Positions 1 to 6,534 of a stretch of 19,777 bases of DNA are shown here, piece by piece. The DNA lies in assembly GCA_964604565.1 (NCBI GenBank), contig CAZRZN010000055.1, positions 1 through 19,777 of the forward strand, in the 5' to 3' direction. This stretch comes from CAZRZN01 sp964604565. Lineage in GTDB: Bacteria; Pseudomonadota; Alphaproteobacteria; Rhodobacterales; Rhodobacteraceae. The position numbers and the translations under genes are program-made. Each line of letters begins with the position of its first letter. The first letter of the stretch is position 1. The notes beneath the pieces are model-generated. The model was not told the DNA's origin and did not search any database. It saw only the letters and a list, made by a program, of their open reading frames with translations.

Positions 1-258
1 CGCGCATTCCTGCAAGAGCGAATTTGCACCTGCAGCACTTGCCTGCGCAGGGCATTCAGGCGCGGCTCCGTGCCTTTTGCCGGCCAAAGGTGCCGATGTC
101 TGCTGCACCCTGCCTGCGGCGTGTTCTGCATAATTCTTCGACGATTGCGCTGCAAAGAGTCGCGATCTTCGAAACCGCCGTGCTCAGGCGGTTGAATTGC
201 AAGCGTCTCCCGTGGATTTACGGTGACACTGCCGCAACCCTGACTTCCGGAGGCTGTC
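1..258. other. Upstream region of dgcN, no gene recognised
   Basis: I see no convincing coding sequence here; the open frames that cross it do not look like proteins. It probably holds the dgcN promoter and perhaps the 3' edge of an upstream gene. A -10-like CATAAT lies at 129-134, but I could not pair it with a good -35. The only clear structure is the inverted repeat at 173-193, listed separately. Since dgcN is the first visible gene of the operon, its control site is expected here. Confidence 0.4.
173..193. repeat. 7-bp perfect inverted repeat upstream of dgcN
   Basis: AACCGCC (173-179) and GGCGGTT (187-193) are perfect reverse complements separated by 7 nt. The repeat ends 65 nt before the dgcN ATG. 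It could be an operator dyad for the operon's regulator or the hairpin of a terminator for a gene to the left. No T-tract follows. A 7-bp match could also arise by chance in GC-rich DNA. Confidence 0.35.
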
Positions 259-1260
259 ATGATCGAGACCCCGTATCTGTTGTTCCTGGGCGATGCGCCC
301 GACGCTCTTGCCGCGAAGGTGGCGCAGGGTATCCGTGACTGGAGACCCGAAAACTGTGTGGGCCAGTTCCGCATGGATGGCTGCAAGGCCGATCTGGGCC
401 TGACGGACATGACCCTGGCCGAGGCGAAGGCGGCCGGCGCAAAGACGCTGGTCATTGGTGTCGCCAACCGCGGCGGCAAGATTTCCAAGGCCTGGAAGAA
501 GGTTCTGGTCGGTGCGCTGGAAGAGGGTTTCGATCTTGCATCCGGCCTGCACAACCTGCTGCGCGATGAGCCGGATCTGCAGGCCGTGGCCGAAGCGACG
601 GGCCGTGCGCTGCATGATGTCCGTGTGCCGGAGGTCGATTATCCAATTGCGGATGGCCGGAAGCGCACCGGCAAGCGCGTGCTGGCAGTCGGGACCGATT
701 GCTCCGTCGGCAAGATGTACACGACGCTGGCGCTGGACAAGGCCATGCAGGCCCGTGGCATGAAGAGCACCTTTCGCGCGACCGGGCAGACCGGCATCCT
801 GATCACCGGGGACGGTGTGCCGCTGGATGCGGTGGTCGCGGATTTCATGGCCGGGTCGGTGGAATGGCTGACGCCGGACAACGATCCGGATCATTGGGAC
901 GTTATCGAAGGACAGGGCAGCCTGTTTCACGTCAGTTTTTCGGGTGTTACACTTGCATTGATCCACGGCGGACAACCGGACGCCCTGATCCTGTGTCACG
1001 AACCGACGCGCAGCCACATGCGGGGGCTGCCGGACTACGGCCTGCCGACGATCGAGCAGGTCCGCGACATGTCCCTGGACCTGGCGCGGGTAGCGAACCC
1101 GGCCTGTCAGGCTGTCGGCATTTCGATCAACACCCAGCACATGGGCGATGCGGAAGCGGTGAAGTATTGCGAGGAGATCGAGGCGCGGTTCGCCCTGCCG
1201 ACAGTCGATCCGTTCCGCCATGGCGCCGCCCGTCTGGCGGAGGCTCTGGAGGGGGTGTGA
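259..1260 (+). CDS. dgcN: D-glutamate N-acetyltransferase DgcN (DUF1611 family)
   Basis: 333 aa, recognised as a DUF1611 protein with a central P-loop-like segment GTDCSVGK (residues 145-152), a following TGQTGI (175-180) and DVIEGQGSL (214-222), all typical of this family. In marine Proteobacteria, DgcN acetylates D-Glu to N-acetyl-D-Glu, the first step of a D-glutamate catabolic route common in Rhodobacterales (established knowledge). The assignment rests on family recognition plus the dgcA gene that follows, the usual partner. The ATG at 259 is preceded by a clear GGAGG at 249-253. No signal peptide or membrane segment is visible, so the protein should be cytoplasmic. A 169-nt gap separates it from dgcA, longer than the other junctions of the operon. 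The P-loop led older annotations to call this family an ATPase/GTPase-like protein; the acetyltransferase role is inferred from homologues. Confidence 0.88.
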   Translation: MIETPYLLFLGDAPDALAAKVAQGIRDWRPENCVGQFRMDGCKADLGLTDMTLAEAKAAGAKTLVIGVANRGGKISKAWKKVLVGALEEGFDLASGLHNLLRDEPDLQAVAEATGRALHDVRVPEVDYPIADGRKRTGKRVLAVGTDCSVGKMYTTLALDKAMQARGMKSTFRATGQTGILITGDGVPLDAVVADFMAGSVEWLTPDNDPDHWDVIEGQGSLFHVSFSGVTLALIHGGQPDALILCHEPTRSHMRGLPDYGLPTIEQVRDMSLDLARVANPACQAVGISINTQHMGDAEAVKYCEEIEARFALPTVDPFRHGAARLAEALEGV

Positions 1261-1429
1261 GGCAGTTTGCCGCCGCGGGCGCAGACTGTCCGTTCTGCCG
1301 TTCCTCCGGCGGTTACGCTGCCCGGGGGGATCGGGGCAGGCCGTCGTGGTCATGCCCTCGTTTTCCGGCGTTGCGCGGGCGGCCTGCGCGGTATTTGAGT
1401 ATTTCTGAGAGAAGAAGCAGGGGGTTGCC

Positions 1430-2395
1430 ATGACCATCGACGTTGCGCGCGATGTCTTTCGCCTCGCAGAGGCTTTTACCATCAGCCGTGGCTCGCGGAC
1501 CGAGGCGAAGGTGCTGACGGTGAAGATCACGCGGGCCGGGATAAGCGGATGGGGAGAATGCGTGCCCTATGCGCGGTATGACGAGACCCTCGAGAGCGTG
1601 AGCGACGAGATTGCCGCCCTTCCGGCAGATATCACCCGGGAGGCGTTGCAGGGGGCCTTGCCGCCGGGCGCGGCGCGGAACGCGGTCGATTGCGCGCTGT
1701 GGGATCTGGAGGCCAAGACGGCGGGGCGCCGGGTCTGGGAGATTGCCGGACTGGATGCGCCGGGGCCGGAAGTCACCGCCTATACCCTTTCGCTGGACAG
1801 TCCCGACAGGATGGAGGCCGCGGCGCGCAAACATGCTGCCCGGCCCGTACTGAAGATCAAGCTGGGCACGCCGGACGACATGCCCCGGCTGGAGGCCGTG
1901 CGGCGCGGTGCGCCGGAGGCGCGCATCATCATAGATGCGAACGAGGGTTGGAGCGCGGAGGTCTATTCGGACCTCGCGCCGCATTTGGTACGGCTGGGCG
2001 TGGCACTTGTGGAACAGCCCCTGCCCGCTGGCGAGGATGATGCGCTGATCGGCATGGCGCGCCCGGTGCCGGTCTGCGCCGATGAAAGCTGTCATGATCG
2101 CGCCTCGCTGCCGGGTCTCAAGGGCAAATACGACATGGTCAACATCAAGCTGGACAAGACCGGAGGCCTGACCGAAGCACTGGCCCTGCGCGATGCCGCG
2201 CGCGCCGAGGGTTATGGAATCATGGTGGGCTGCATGGTCGGGTCGTCGCTGGCCATGGCGCCGGCGGTGCTGCTGGCGCAGGGGGCCGAGGTGACGGATC
2301 TGGATGGGCCGTTGCTGCTGGCAGAAGATCGGGCCGCACCGCTGATCTATGACGCGCAGGGCGTGCATCCGCCGGACCCGGCGCTGTGGGGATAA
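1430..2395 (+). CDS. dgcA: N-acetyl-D-glutamate racemase DgcA (enolase superfamily)
   Basis: 321 aa, a muconate-lactonizing/dipeptide-epimerase type member of the enolase superfamily. The expected catalytic set is visible: the KIK pair K142/K144, the metal ligands D169 (IIIDAN), E195 (VEQPL) and D218 (CADES), and the opposing base K240 (NIKLDK). The N-terminal capping domain covers about residues 1-110 and the barrel about 115-310. L-Ala-D/L-Glu epimerase is the closest alternative by sequence, but the neighbouring dgcN favours racemisation of N-acetyl-D-Glu to N-acetyl-L-Glu. An AGGGGG stretch just upstream of the ATG at 1430 serves as ribosome binding site. The product N-acetyl-L-Glu can be deacetylated to L-Glu or enter arginine synthesis; no deacetylase gene is in this window. 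Confidence 0.88.
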   Translation: MTIDVARDVFRLAEAFTISRGSRTEAKVLTVKITRAGISGWGECVPYARYDETLESVSDEIAALPADITREALQGALPPGAARNAVDCALWDLEAKTAGRRVWEIAGLDAPGPEVTAYTLSLDSPDRMEAAARKHAARPVLKIKLGTPDDMPRLEAVRRGAPEARIIIDANEGWSAEVYSDLAPHLVRLGVALVEQPLPAGEDDALIGMARPVPVCADESCHDRASLPGLKGKYDMVNIKLDKTGGLTEALALRDAARAEGYGIMVGCMVGSSLAMAPAVLLAQGAEVTDLDGPLLLAEDRAAPLIYDAQGVHPPDPALWG

Positions 2396-2399
2396 CGCG

Positions 2400-2996
2400 A
2401 TGGTCCTGAATACGCGCTGGCGCGTGCTGGAGACCCGGCTGTTGTCGGACAACTGGGGCGTGCTGAAGACAACACGCCTGAGGGTCACGCTGTCGGATGG
2501 CACCGTGCTGGAACAGTGGCGCGAGACCTATGACCGCGGCGACGGGGCCGTCATCCTGCCCTATGATCCCGCGCGCCGCCACGTGCTGCTGGGACGGCAG
2601 TTCCGTTGGCCCGCAGCCTACCGCGGCGATCCGGAGCCACATCTCATTGAGGCTGCCGCTGGGCTGCTGGACGATGCCGACCCGGTGGAACGGATTCGCG
2701 GTGAGGCGCAGGAAGAACTGGGCCTGACGCTCAGCGAGCCGCGTTTCCTGTTCGAGCTCTACATGTCTCCCGGGTCGGTGACAGAGCGGCTGCATTTCTT
2801 TGCCGCGCGCTATGCCGCGCATGAGGCGCAGGCGCGTCTTGGCGGTTTGCGCGATGAGGGGGAGGAGATCGAAATTCTCGATCTGCCGCTGTCCGAGGCC
2901 TTGACGATGTGCGCCGATGGCCGCATCCGGGATGCAAAGACCGTGATCCTGCTGCAGCATGCAGCGCTTTACCTGATGCCGGAGGCCAGCACATGA
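2400..2996 (+). CDS. NUDIX hydrolase, NudK/YffH-like nucleoside diphosphate-sugar pyrophosphatase
   Basis: 198 aa with a NUDIX box at residues 88-109. The box runs from AGLLDDADP to GEAQEELGL and keeps the EExG metal-binding core. It is one residue shorter than the textbook box and lacks the usual Arg before the first Glu, an arrangement I associate with the NudK/YffH subgroup (GDP-mannose or ADP-ribose pyrophosphatases). The following LFELYMSPGSVTERLHFF segment (118-134) and the C-terminal DAKTVILLQ (178-186) also fit that subgroup. The ATG at 2400 lies 4 nt after the dgcA stop, and the stop overlaps the next gene's start (ATGA at 2993-2996). Co-translation with D-amino-acid enzymes is clear, but the substrate is not. 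An in-frame upstream start at 2349 would overlap dgcA and has no support. Confidence 0.85.
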   Translation: MVLNTRWRVLETRLLSDNWGVLKTTRLRVTLSDGTVLEQWRETYDRGDGAVILPYDPARRHVLLGRQFRWPAAYRGDPEPHLIEAAAGLLDDADPVERIRGEAQEELGLTLSEPRFLFELYMSPGSVTERLHFFAARYAAHEAQARLGGLRDEGEEIEILDLPLSEALTMCADGRIRDAKTVILLQHAALYLMPEAST

Positions 2997-3856
2997 CCCG
3001 CACCGTTTACGTCAACGGAGAGTATCTTCCCGAAACCGAAGCCAAGGTCTCGATCTTCGATCGCGCCTTTCTGATGGCCGATGGCGTCTATGAAGTGACG
3101 AGCGTGCTGGACGGCAAGCTGATCGATTTCGAAGGCCACGCCAAGCGCCTGCAACGCTCGCTCGATGAGCTGGAGATGCGCGCCCCGGTCACCATGGACG
3201 AACTGCTGGCGATCCACCGGGAACTTGTGAGCCAAAACGGGATCGATGAGGGGTTGGTCTACCTGCAAATCACGCGCGGGGCGCCCGGCGACCGGGACTT
3301 TGTCTTTCCGGACCCGGACACGACCCCGCCGACCATTGTCCTGTTCACCCAGAACAAGCCGGGCCTTGCTGACAGTCCTGCGGCGAAGAAGGGCATGAAG
3401 GTGATCTCCATAGACGATCAGCGTTGGGGCCGGCGGGACATCAAGACGGTGCAGCTGCTTTACCCGTCGATGGGCAAGATGATGGCCCGGAAGGCAGGCG
3501 CCGATGACGCATGGATGGTCATGGACGGCTATGTGACCGAAGGCACCTCCAACAATGCCTATTTCATCAAGGGCAACCGGATTGTCACACGGGCGTTGTC
3601 GAACGATATCCTGCACGGGATCACGCGGGCCGCGGTCCTGCGTTTCGCCGCAGAGGCGCAGATGGAGGTTGAAGAGCGCGATTTCACCATCGATGAGGCC
3701 AAGGCCGCCGACGAGGCCTTTATCACATCCGCCTCTGCCTTCGTGATGCCGGTGGTTGAGATCGACGGCGTGGCGCTGGGTGACGGCGTTCCGGGGCCGC
3801 GCGCCCTGCGCCTGCGCGAGATCTATCTGGACGAGAGCCGCAAGGCGGCGATCTGA
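2993..3856 (+). CDS. dat: D-amino-acid (D-alanine) transaminase, fold-type IV PLP enzyme
   Basis: 287 aa, the usual length for a D-amino-acid transaminase of PLP fold type IV. The Schiff-base lysine is K151 in RRDIKTVQLL, the cofactor-associated Glu is E183 in VTEGTSNN, and the N-terminal DGVYEV element (30-35) is present. These enzymes transfer the amino group of D-Ala and other D-amino acids to 2-oxoglutarate, giving D-Glu, which DgcN and DgcA from the same operon could then process. The ATG overlaps the NUDIX stop and has a GGAGG at 2981-2985. In the Bacillus enzyme an R-x-H element helps hold the substrate carboxylate. Here the matching segment reads RDF (101-103), so the His seems to be missing and specificity may differ. 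A branched-chain or 4-amino-4-deoxychorismate lyase role is less likely. Confidence 0.85.
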   Translation: MTRTVYVNGEYLPETEAKVSIFDRAFLMADGVYEVTSVLDGKLIDFEGHAKRLQRSLDELEMRAPVTMDELLAIHRELVSQNGIDEGLVYLQITRGAPGDRDFVFPDPDTTPPTIVLFTQNKPGLADSPAAKKGMKVISIDDQRWGRRDIKTVQLLYPSMGKMMARKAGADDAWMVMDGYVTEGTSNNAYFIKGNRIVTRALSNDILHGITRAAVLRFAAEAQMEVEERDFTIDEAKAADEAFITSASAFVMPVVEIDGVALGDGVPGPRALRLREIYLDESRKAAI

Positions 3857-3887
3857 CCGGCGGATCGGTCGGGTTGGTCGCGGGCAC

Positions 3888-3926
3888 CGTGGGCCGTTTG
3901 TGGCTGCCGTCTGCTGGCGGCCCACG
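3888..3926. terminator. Candidate bidirectional terminator between convergent genes
   Basis: CGTGGGCCG (3888-3896) and CGGCCCACG (3918-3926) are a perfect 9-bp inverted repeat with a 21-nt spacer. It lies between the stop of the transaminase gene (3856) and the stop of the convergent flavoprotein gene (3976). The position fits a shared terminator, but there is no T-run on either strand and the loop is long. Confidence 0.35.
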
Positions 3927-3975
3927 TGACCGGGGCTGTGGCGTCGTGACCGGGCCCTTGAGGGTGGCGGGGCCA

Positions 3976-5163
3976 TCAGACGCGCAATGCCAGCCAGTCC
4001 GCGGCATGTATCCCGGCCCAACGGCCGGTCGCGAGGCAGGCGGTCAAGAGGTAGCCGCCGGTTGGCGCCTCCCAGTCCAGCATCTCGCCCGCGCAGAAGG
4101 TTCCCGGGTGCGATTTCAACATCAGCCCTGTGTCCAACGCCGCAAAGGGGACCCCGCCCGCGGTCGAAATCGCCTCATCCATCGGCCGCAAACCTGCGTG
4201 GGATATGGGCAGAAACTTGATCACCGCGGCCAGTTCGGCCGGATCATCCGGCAGTGGGCGCACGCATTCCATCAGCAGGGCCTGCGCCACGGGTGACAAC
4301 CGCAGCGCCTTGCGCAGCGTATTGGACAGGCTCTGTTTTCCGCGCGGACGTGCAAGGCGCTGTGCCACGGTCTGACAATCGAGATCCGGCATCAGGTCCA
4401 CATGCAGTGGTTTCCCGTCGCGCAATGCGGGTGTCAGGGGGTAGACCCCGCCCCCTTCCAGTCCGCGGGCAGAGATGACCGCCTCTCCACGAGATGCCAC
4501 GTCGCCAGCGTGGAAGGTCACATTCTTGAGCGGTGCGCCGAAGTGCCTTTGCATATGTTGCGACCACCGCACCGAAAGGCCGGCATTCGAAGGCGCGAAG
4601 GGGGTCACAGGCAGGCCATTGGCGCCGAAAATCGCCGCCCAGCCGCCATCGGACCCCAGCCGTGCCCAGCTTGCCCCGCCAAGAGCGAGAACCGTGGCGC
4701 CTGCGGGCTGGACGATGGGACCGTCCGGCGTGTCAAACCGCGCCGCGCCTTGCGTATCCCATCCCTGCCAACGCCAGCGCGTGCGGCGCTCCAGCCCCAG
4801 ATCCTCCAGCTGTGCCATCCACGCCCGAAGCAGCGGCGAGGCTTTCATCGCCTCTGGAAACAGCCTTCCGCTGGACCCGATAAACGTCCGCTGTCCAAGG
4901 GCCTCGGTCCAGCGCCGCACGGCCTGTGGCCCGAAGTCGTCGAGGATCGGGGCCAAGTGCGGCGCAGCCTCGGCGTAGGCGGCCTTGAATGCAGCGGCGT
5001 CCTGCATCTTGGTCAGGTTCAGGCCCGATTTGCCCGCCATCAACAGCTTGCGCCCGAACGATGGCTTGGCCTCTGCCAGCAGGACGTCATGGCCTGCCCG
5101 CAACAAGGTTTCTGCCGCCATGAGGCCTGCGGGACCGCTGCCGATGACGAGGGCGTCTGTCAT
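3976..5163 (-). CDS. NAD(P)/FAD-dependent oxidoreductase, HI0933/TIGR03862-type flavoprotein
   Basis: 395 aa, a flavoprotein of the HI0933 (BaiN/RdsA-like) family. The FAD-binding dinucleotide motif GSGPAG sits at residues 8-13, a conserved GRKLLMAGKSGLNLT segment at 37-51, and the C-terminal FAD loop CAGEMLDWEAPTGGYLL near the end. I placed the start at the ATG whose complement is 5161-5163 because it puts the FAD motif at the N-terminus. An in-frame TTG at 5202 would add 13 residues without a better ribosome binding site. The gene is alone on the minus strand, convergent with the D-amino-acid operon and divergent from the HNH gene. No substrate can be inferred; the family is poorly characterised biochemically. 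Confidence 0.82.
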   Translation of the reverse strand: MTDALVIGSGPAGLMAAETLLRAGHDVLLAEAKPSFGRKLLMAGKSGLNLTKMQDAAAFKAAYAEAAPHLAPILDDFGPQAVRRWTEALGQRTFIGSSGRLFPEAMKASPLLRAWMAQLEDLGLERRTRWRWQGWDTQGAARFDTPDGPIVQPAGATVLALGGASWARLGSDGGWAAIFGANGLPVTPFAPSNAGLSVRWSQHMQRHFGAPLKNVTFHAGDVASRGEAVISARGLEGGGVYPLTPALRDGKPLHVDLMPDLDCQTVAQRLARPRGKQSLSNTLRKALRLSPVAQALLMECVRPLPDDPAELAAVIKFLPISHAGLRPMDEAISTAGGVPFAALDTGLMLKSHPGTFCAGEMLDWEAPTGGYLLTACLATGRWAGIHAADWLALRV

Positions 5164-5374
5164 GTCGATTGTCTGCGACCGGCCTTCGGGCCTGACGGGC
5201 AAGGGCCACGGCTGGGATGCCGGTTCAGGGTCGCTGTCCGGTGTTCGCGGACATGCGCCAAGGCCCCCAAAGGACTGGGGGGATCAAAAAGGCGATCGAA
5301 ATCCATCGGGTTGATCCTTCGCGTCGGCGATACATCCTCTTGCCCAAAGGTGGCGACGGGAACAAGGGGGGCAT
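5164..5374. other. Divergent intergenic region (flavoprotein / HNH gene)
   Basis: This 211-bp spacer between two divergent genes should hold both promoters. I could not find a good -35/-10 pair on either strand. It contains a 6-bp hairpin, CCCCCA (5264-5269) and TGGGGG (5276-5281), with a 6-nt loop. No T-run follows it on either strand. An AAGGGGGG stretch just before 5375 serves the HNH gene. Confidence 0.35.
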
Positions 5375-5677
5375 ATGGAAGATAGGTCGGCGCCAATCTG
5401 CCCGCTGTGCCTTCGGCCGATCCCACCGACGGCAAGGCAAAGCCTGCATCACCTTGTGCCCAAGTTGAAGGGCGGCAAGGGTGGCCCAGTGGTTCTGCTG
5501 CATCAGATTTGCCACAACGAGATCCATGCCCGTTTCACCGAGGCGGAACTGGCGCGGGATCTCAACAGCGTCGAAGCCCTGCGGGCGCATCCCGACCTCA
5601 CGGGTTTCCTGAAATGGGTTGCGCAGCGTCCGCCCGCCTTTCATAGCCGGAGCGCGGGAGGACGGCGCAAGCGGTAG
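5375..5677 (+). CDS. Small HNH-type nuclease-like protein
   Basis: 100 aa with the layout of a compact HNH (zinc-binding) nuclease fold. It has a C9-x2-C12 pair, a double histidine H25/H26 in SLHHLVPK, then HQICHNEIH containing H43, C46, H47, N48 and H51. The two Cys and the CH...IH cluster would bind structural zinc, and H25 or H26 would be the catalytic His of the family. The C-terminal half is basic (SRSAGGRRKR at the end). The ATG at 5375 follows a strong purine-rich AAGGGGGG stretch. No membrane segment, signal peptide or partner methylase is present, so a restriction system is not suggested. I recognise the type as widespread in related alphaproteobacteria, but I know of no established function. 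Confidence 0.72.
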   Translation: MEDRSAPICPLCLRPIPPTARQSLHHLVPKLKGGKGGPVVLLHQICHNEIHARFTEAELARDLNSVEALRAHPDLTGFLKWVAQRPPAFHSRSAGGRRKR

Positions 5678-5764
5678 GGCAGGGCAGGACGAATATTTCC
5701 CCTTGAACCGCTTGTCTGGCGCGGGTGCGGCCCATACCGTCCCGGCACACGACAGGAGACCGCA

Positions 5765-6154
5765 ATGACCCATCGTTTTCCGATCCGCGTCTACTACGAA
5801 GACACCGATATGGCGGGGATCGTCTACCATGCGAACTATCTGAAATTCATCGAACGCGCGCGCAGCGACTGGGTCCGGGAGCAGGGGCTGGATCAGAAGG
5901 CCATGCTGGAAGAAGACGGGATCGTCTTTGTGGTGCGGCGGATCGAGGCGGATTACCTGATGACAGCGAAATATGATGACGCGCTTGAAGTGCGCACCAA
6001 GGTCAGAAGCATGACAGGGGTGCGTCTGATCATGACGCAGGAGGTGATGCGCGGCGAAGAGGTGATCTTTCGCGCCGAAGTGACCGCGGTTTGCGTCACC
6101 CGCGAGGGGCAGACCGCACGCCTGCCGGAAAAGCTGCGCCGCAGGGTCCACTGA
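5765..6154 (+). CDS. ybgC: Tol-Pal-associated acyl-CoA thioesterase YbgC
   Basis: 129 aa, a hotdog-fold 4HBT thioesterase close to the usual YbgC length (about 134). The signature YYEDTDMAGIVYHANYLKF (residues 10-28) is clear, with the catalytic Asp at D15 and the conserved H22. YbgC hydrolyses short-chain and acyl-carrier thioesters and is encoded at the head of Tol-Pal clusters, where a role in envelope phospholipid metabolism has been proposed. The ATG is preceded by AGGAG at 5754-5758. A TTG-rich stretch at 5703-5717 may contain its promoter, but no convincing -10 follows at proper spacing. The next gene, tolQ, starts 380 nt downstream, so ybgC may be transcribed partly on its own. Confidence 0.9.
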   Translation: MTHRFPIRVYYEDTDMAGIVYHANYLKFIERARSDWVREQGLDQKAMLEEDGIVFVVRRIEADYLMTAKYDDALEVRTKVRSMTGVRLIMTQEVMRGEEVIFRAEVTAVCVTREGQTARLPEKLRRRVH

Positions 6155-6534
6155 TAACAGTGCGAAAGTCGCGGGTTCGGGCAAGCATATCCAATAAGAT
6201 CAATTACTTGATTTGAGACACCTGCGCGCGTGTCCGGTGGGGCTATTTCCCGTCGCAACGATACACACAGCGCATAAAACCGCGGGAGACCGGCCTGTTC
6301 CGATGCTGGGGCGGGTCCGGTCGGCCCCTTGTTGGCGGCGTTCGAATGGCCCGCGCACAGGCCCGATCCATGTCGGTCGGCATCGCTTCTGGCAGACCTT
6401 TCTACCCGCGTCCGGCGTGCCGTCGCCGAGCCAAGCGGATTGCCGCCAATCCTGTAGCTTTTTCCCTGCAAATCATCTAGGTATTTGGGTAATGAGAGCC
6501 TTGGCAACAGGGGCCGACAGGAAAGAGCAGATAG
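6155..6534. other. Long ybgC-tolQ intergenic region, no gene recognised
   Basis: This 380-bp stretch has no open frame on either strand that reads like a protein. Immediately at the ybgC stop are two tiny hairpins (CACTG-ATAA-CAGTG at 6149-6162 and GCGA-AAG-TCGC at 6162-6172). An AT-rich patch at 6185-6215 stands out from the GC-rich surroundings and carries the palindrome ATCAA-N4-TTGAT at 6199-6212. It is a plausible site for the tolQRA promoter or an operator. I could not define a reliable -35/-10 pair. A small RNA cannot be excluded. Confidence 0.45.

Noticed and set aside
184..1530. 448-aa minus-strand frame over dgcN
   Set aside because: Same type of shadow: it covers dgcN completely on the other strand and has no family features.
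5703..5738. Promoter for ybgC from TTGTCT (5712) and CATACC (5733)
   Set aside because: The spacing of 15 nt and the poor match of the -10 element are not enough to call it.
6160..6200. Possible tRNA because of GGGTTCGGGC resembling a T-arm
   Set aside because: The flanking bases do not form the 5-bp T stem, no acceptor or anticodon arm can be drawn, and no CCA-compatible end follows.
6199..6212. ATCAA-N4-TTGAT palindrome as an FNR/FnrL site
   Set aside because: The FNR-type box is TTGAT-N4-ATCAA. Here the half-sites are in the opposite (everted) order, so the match is not to the consensus. I kept it only as an unassigned palindrome.
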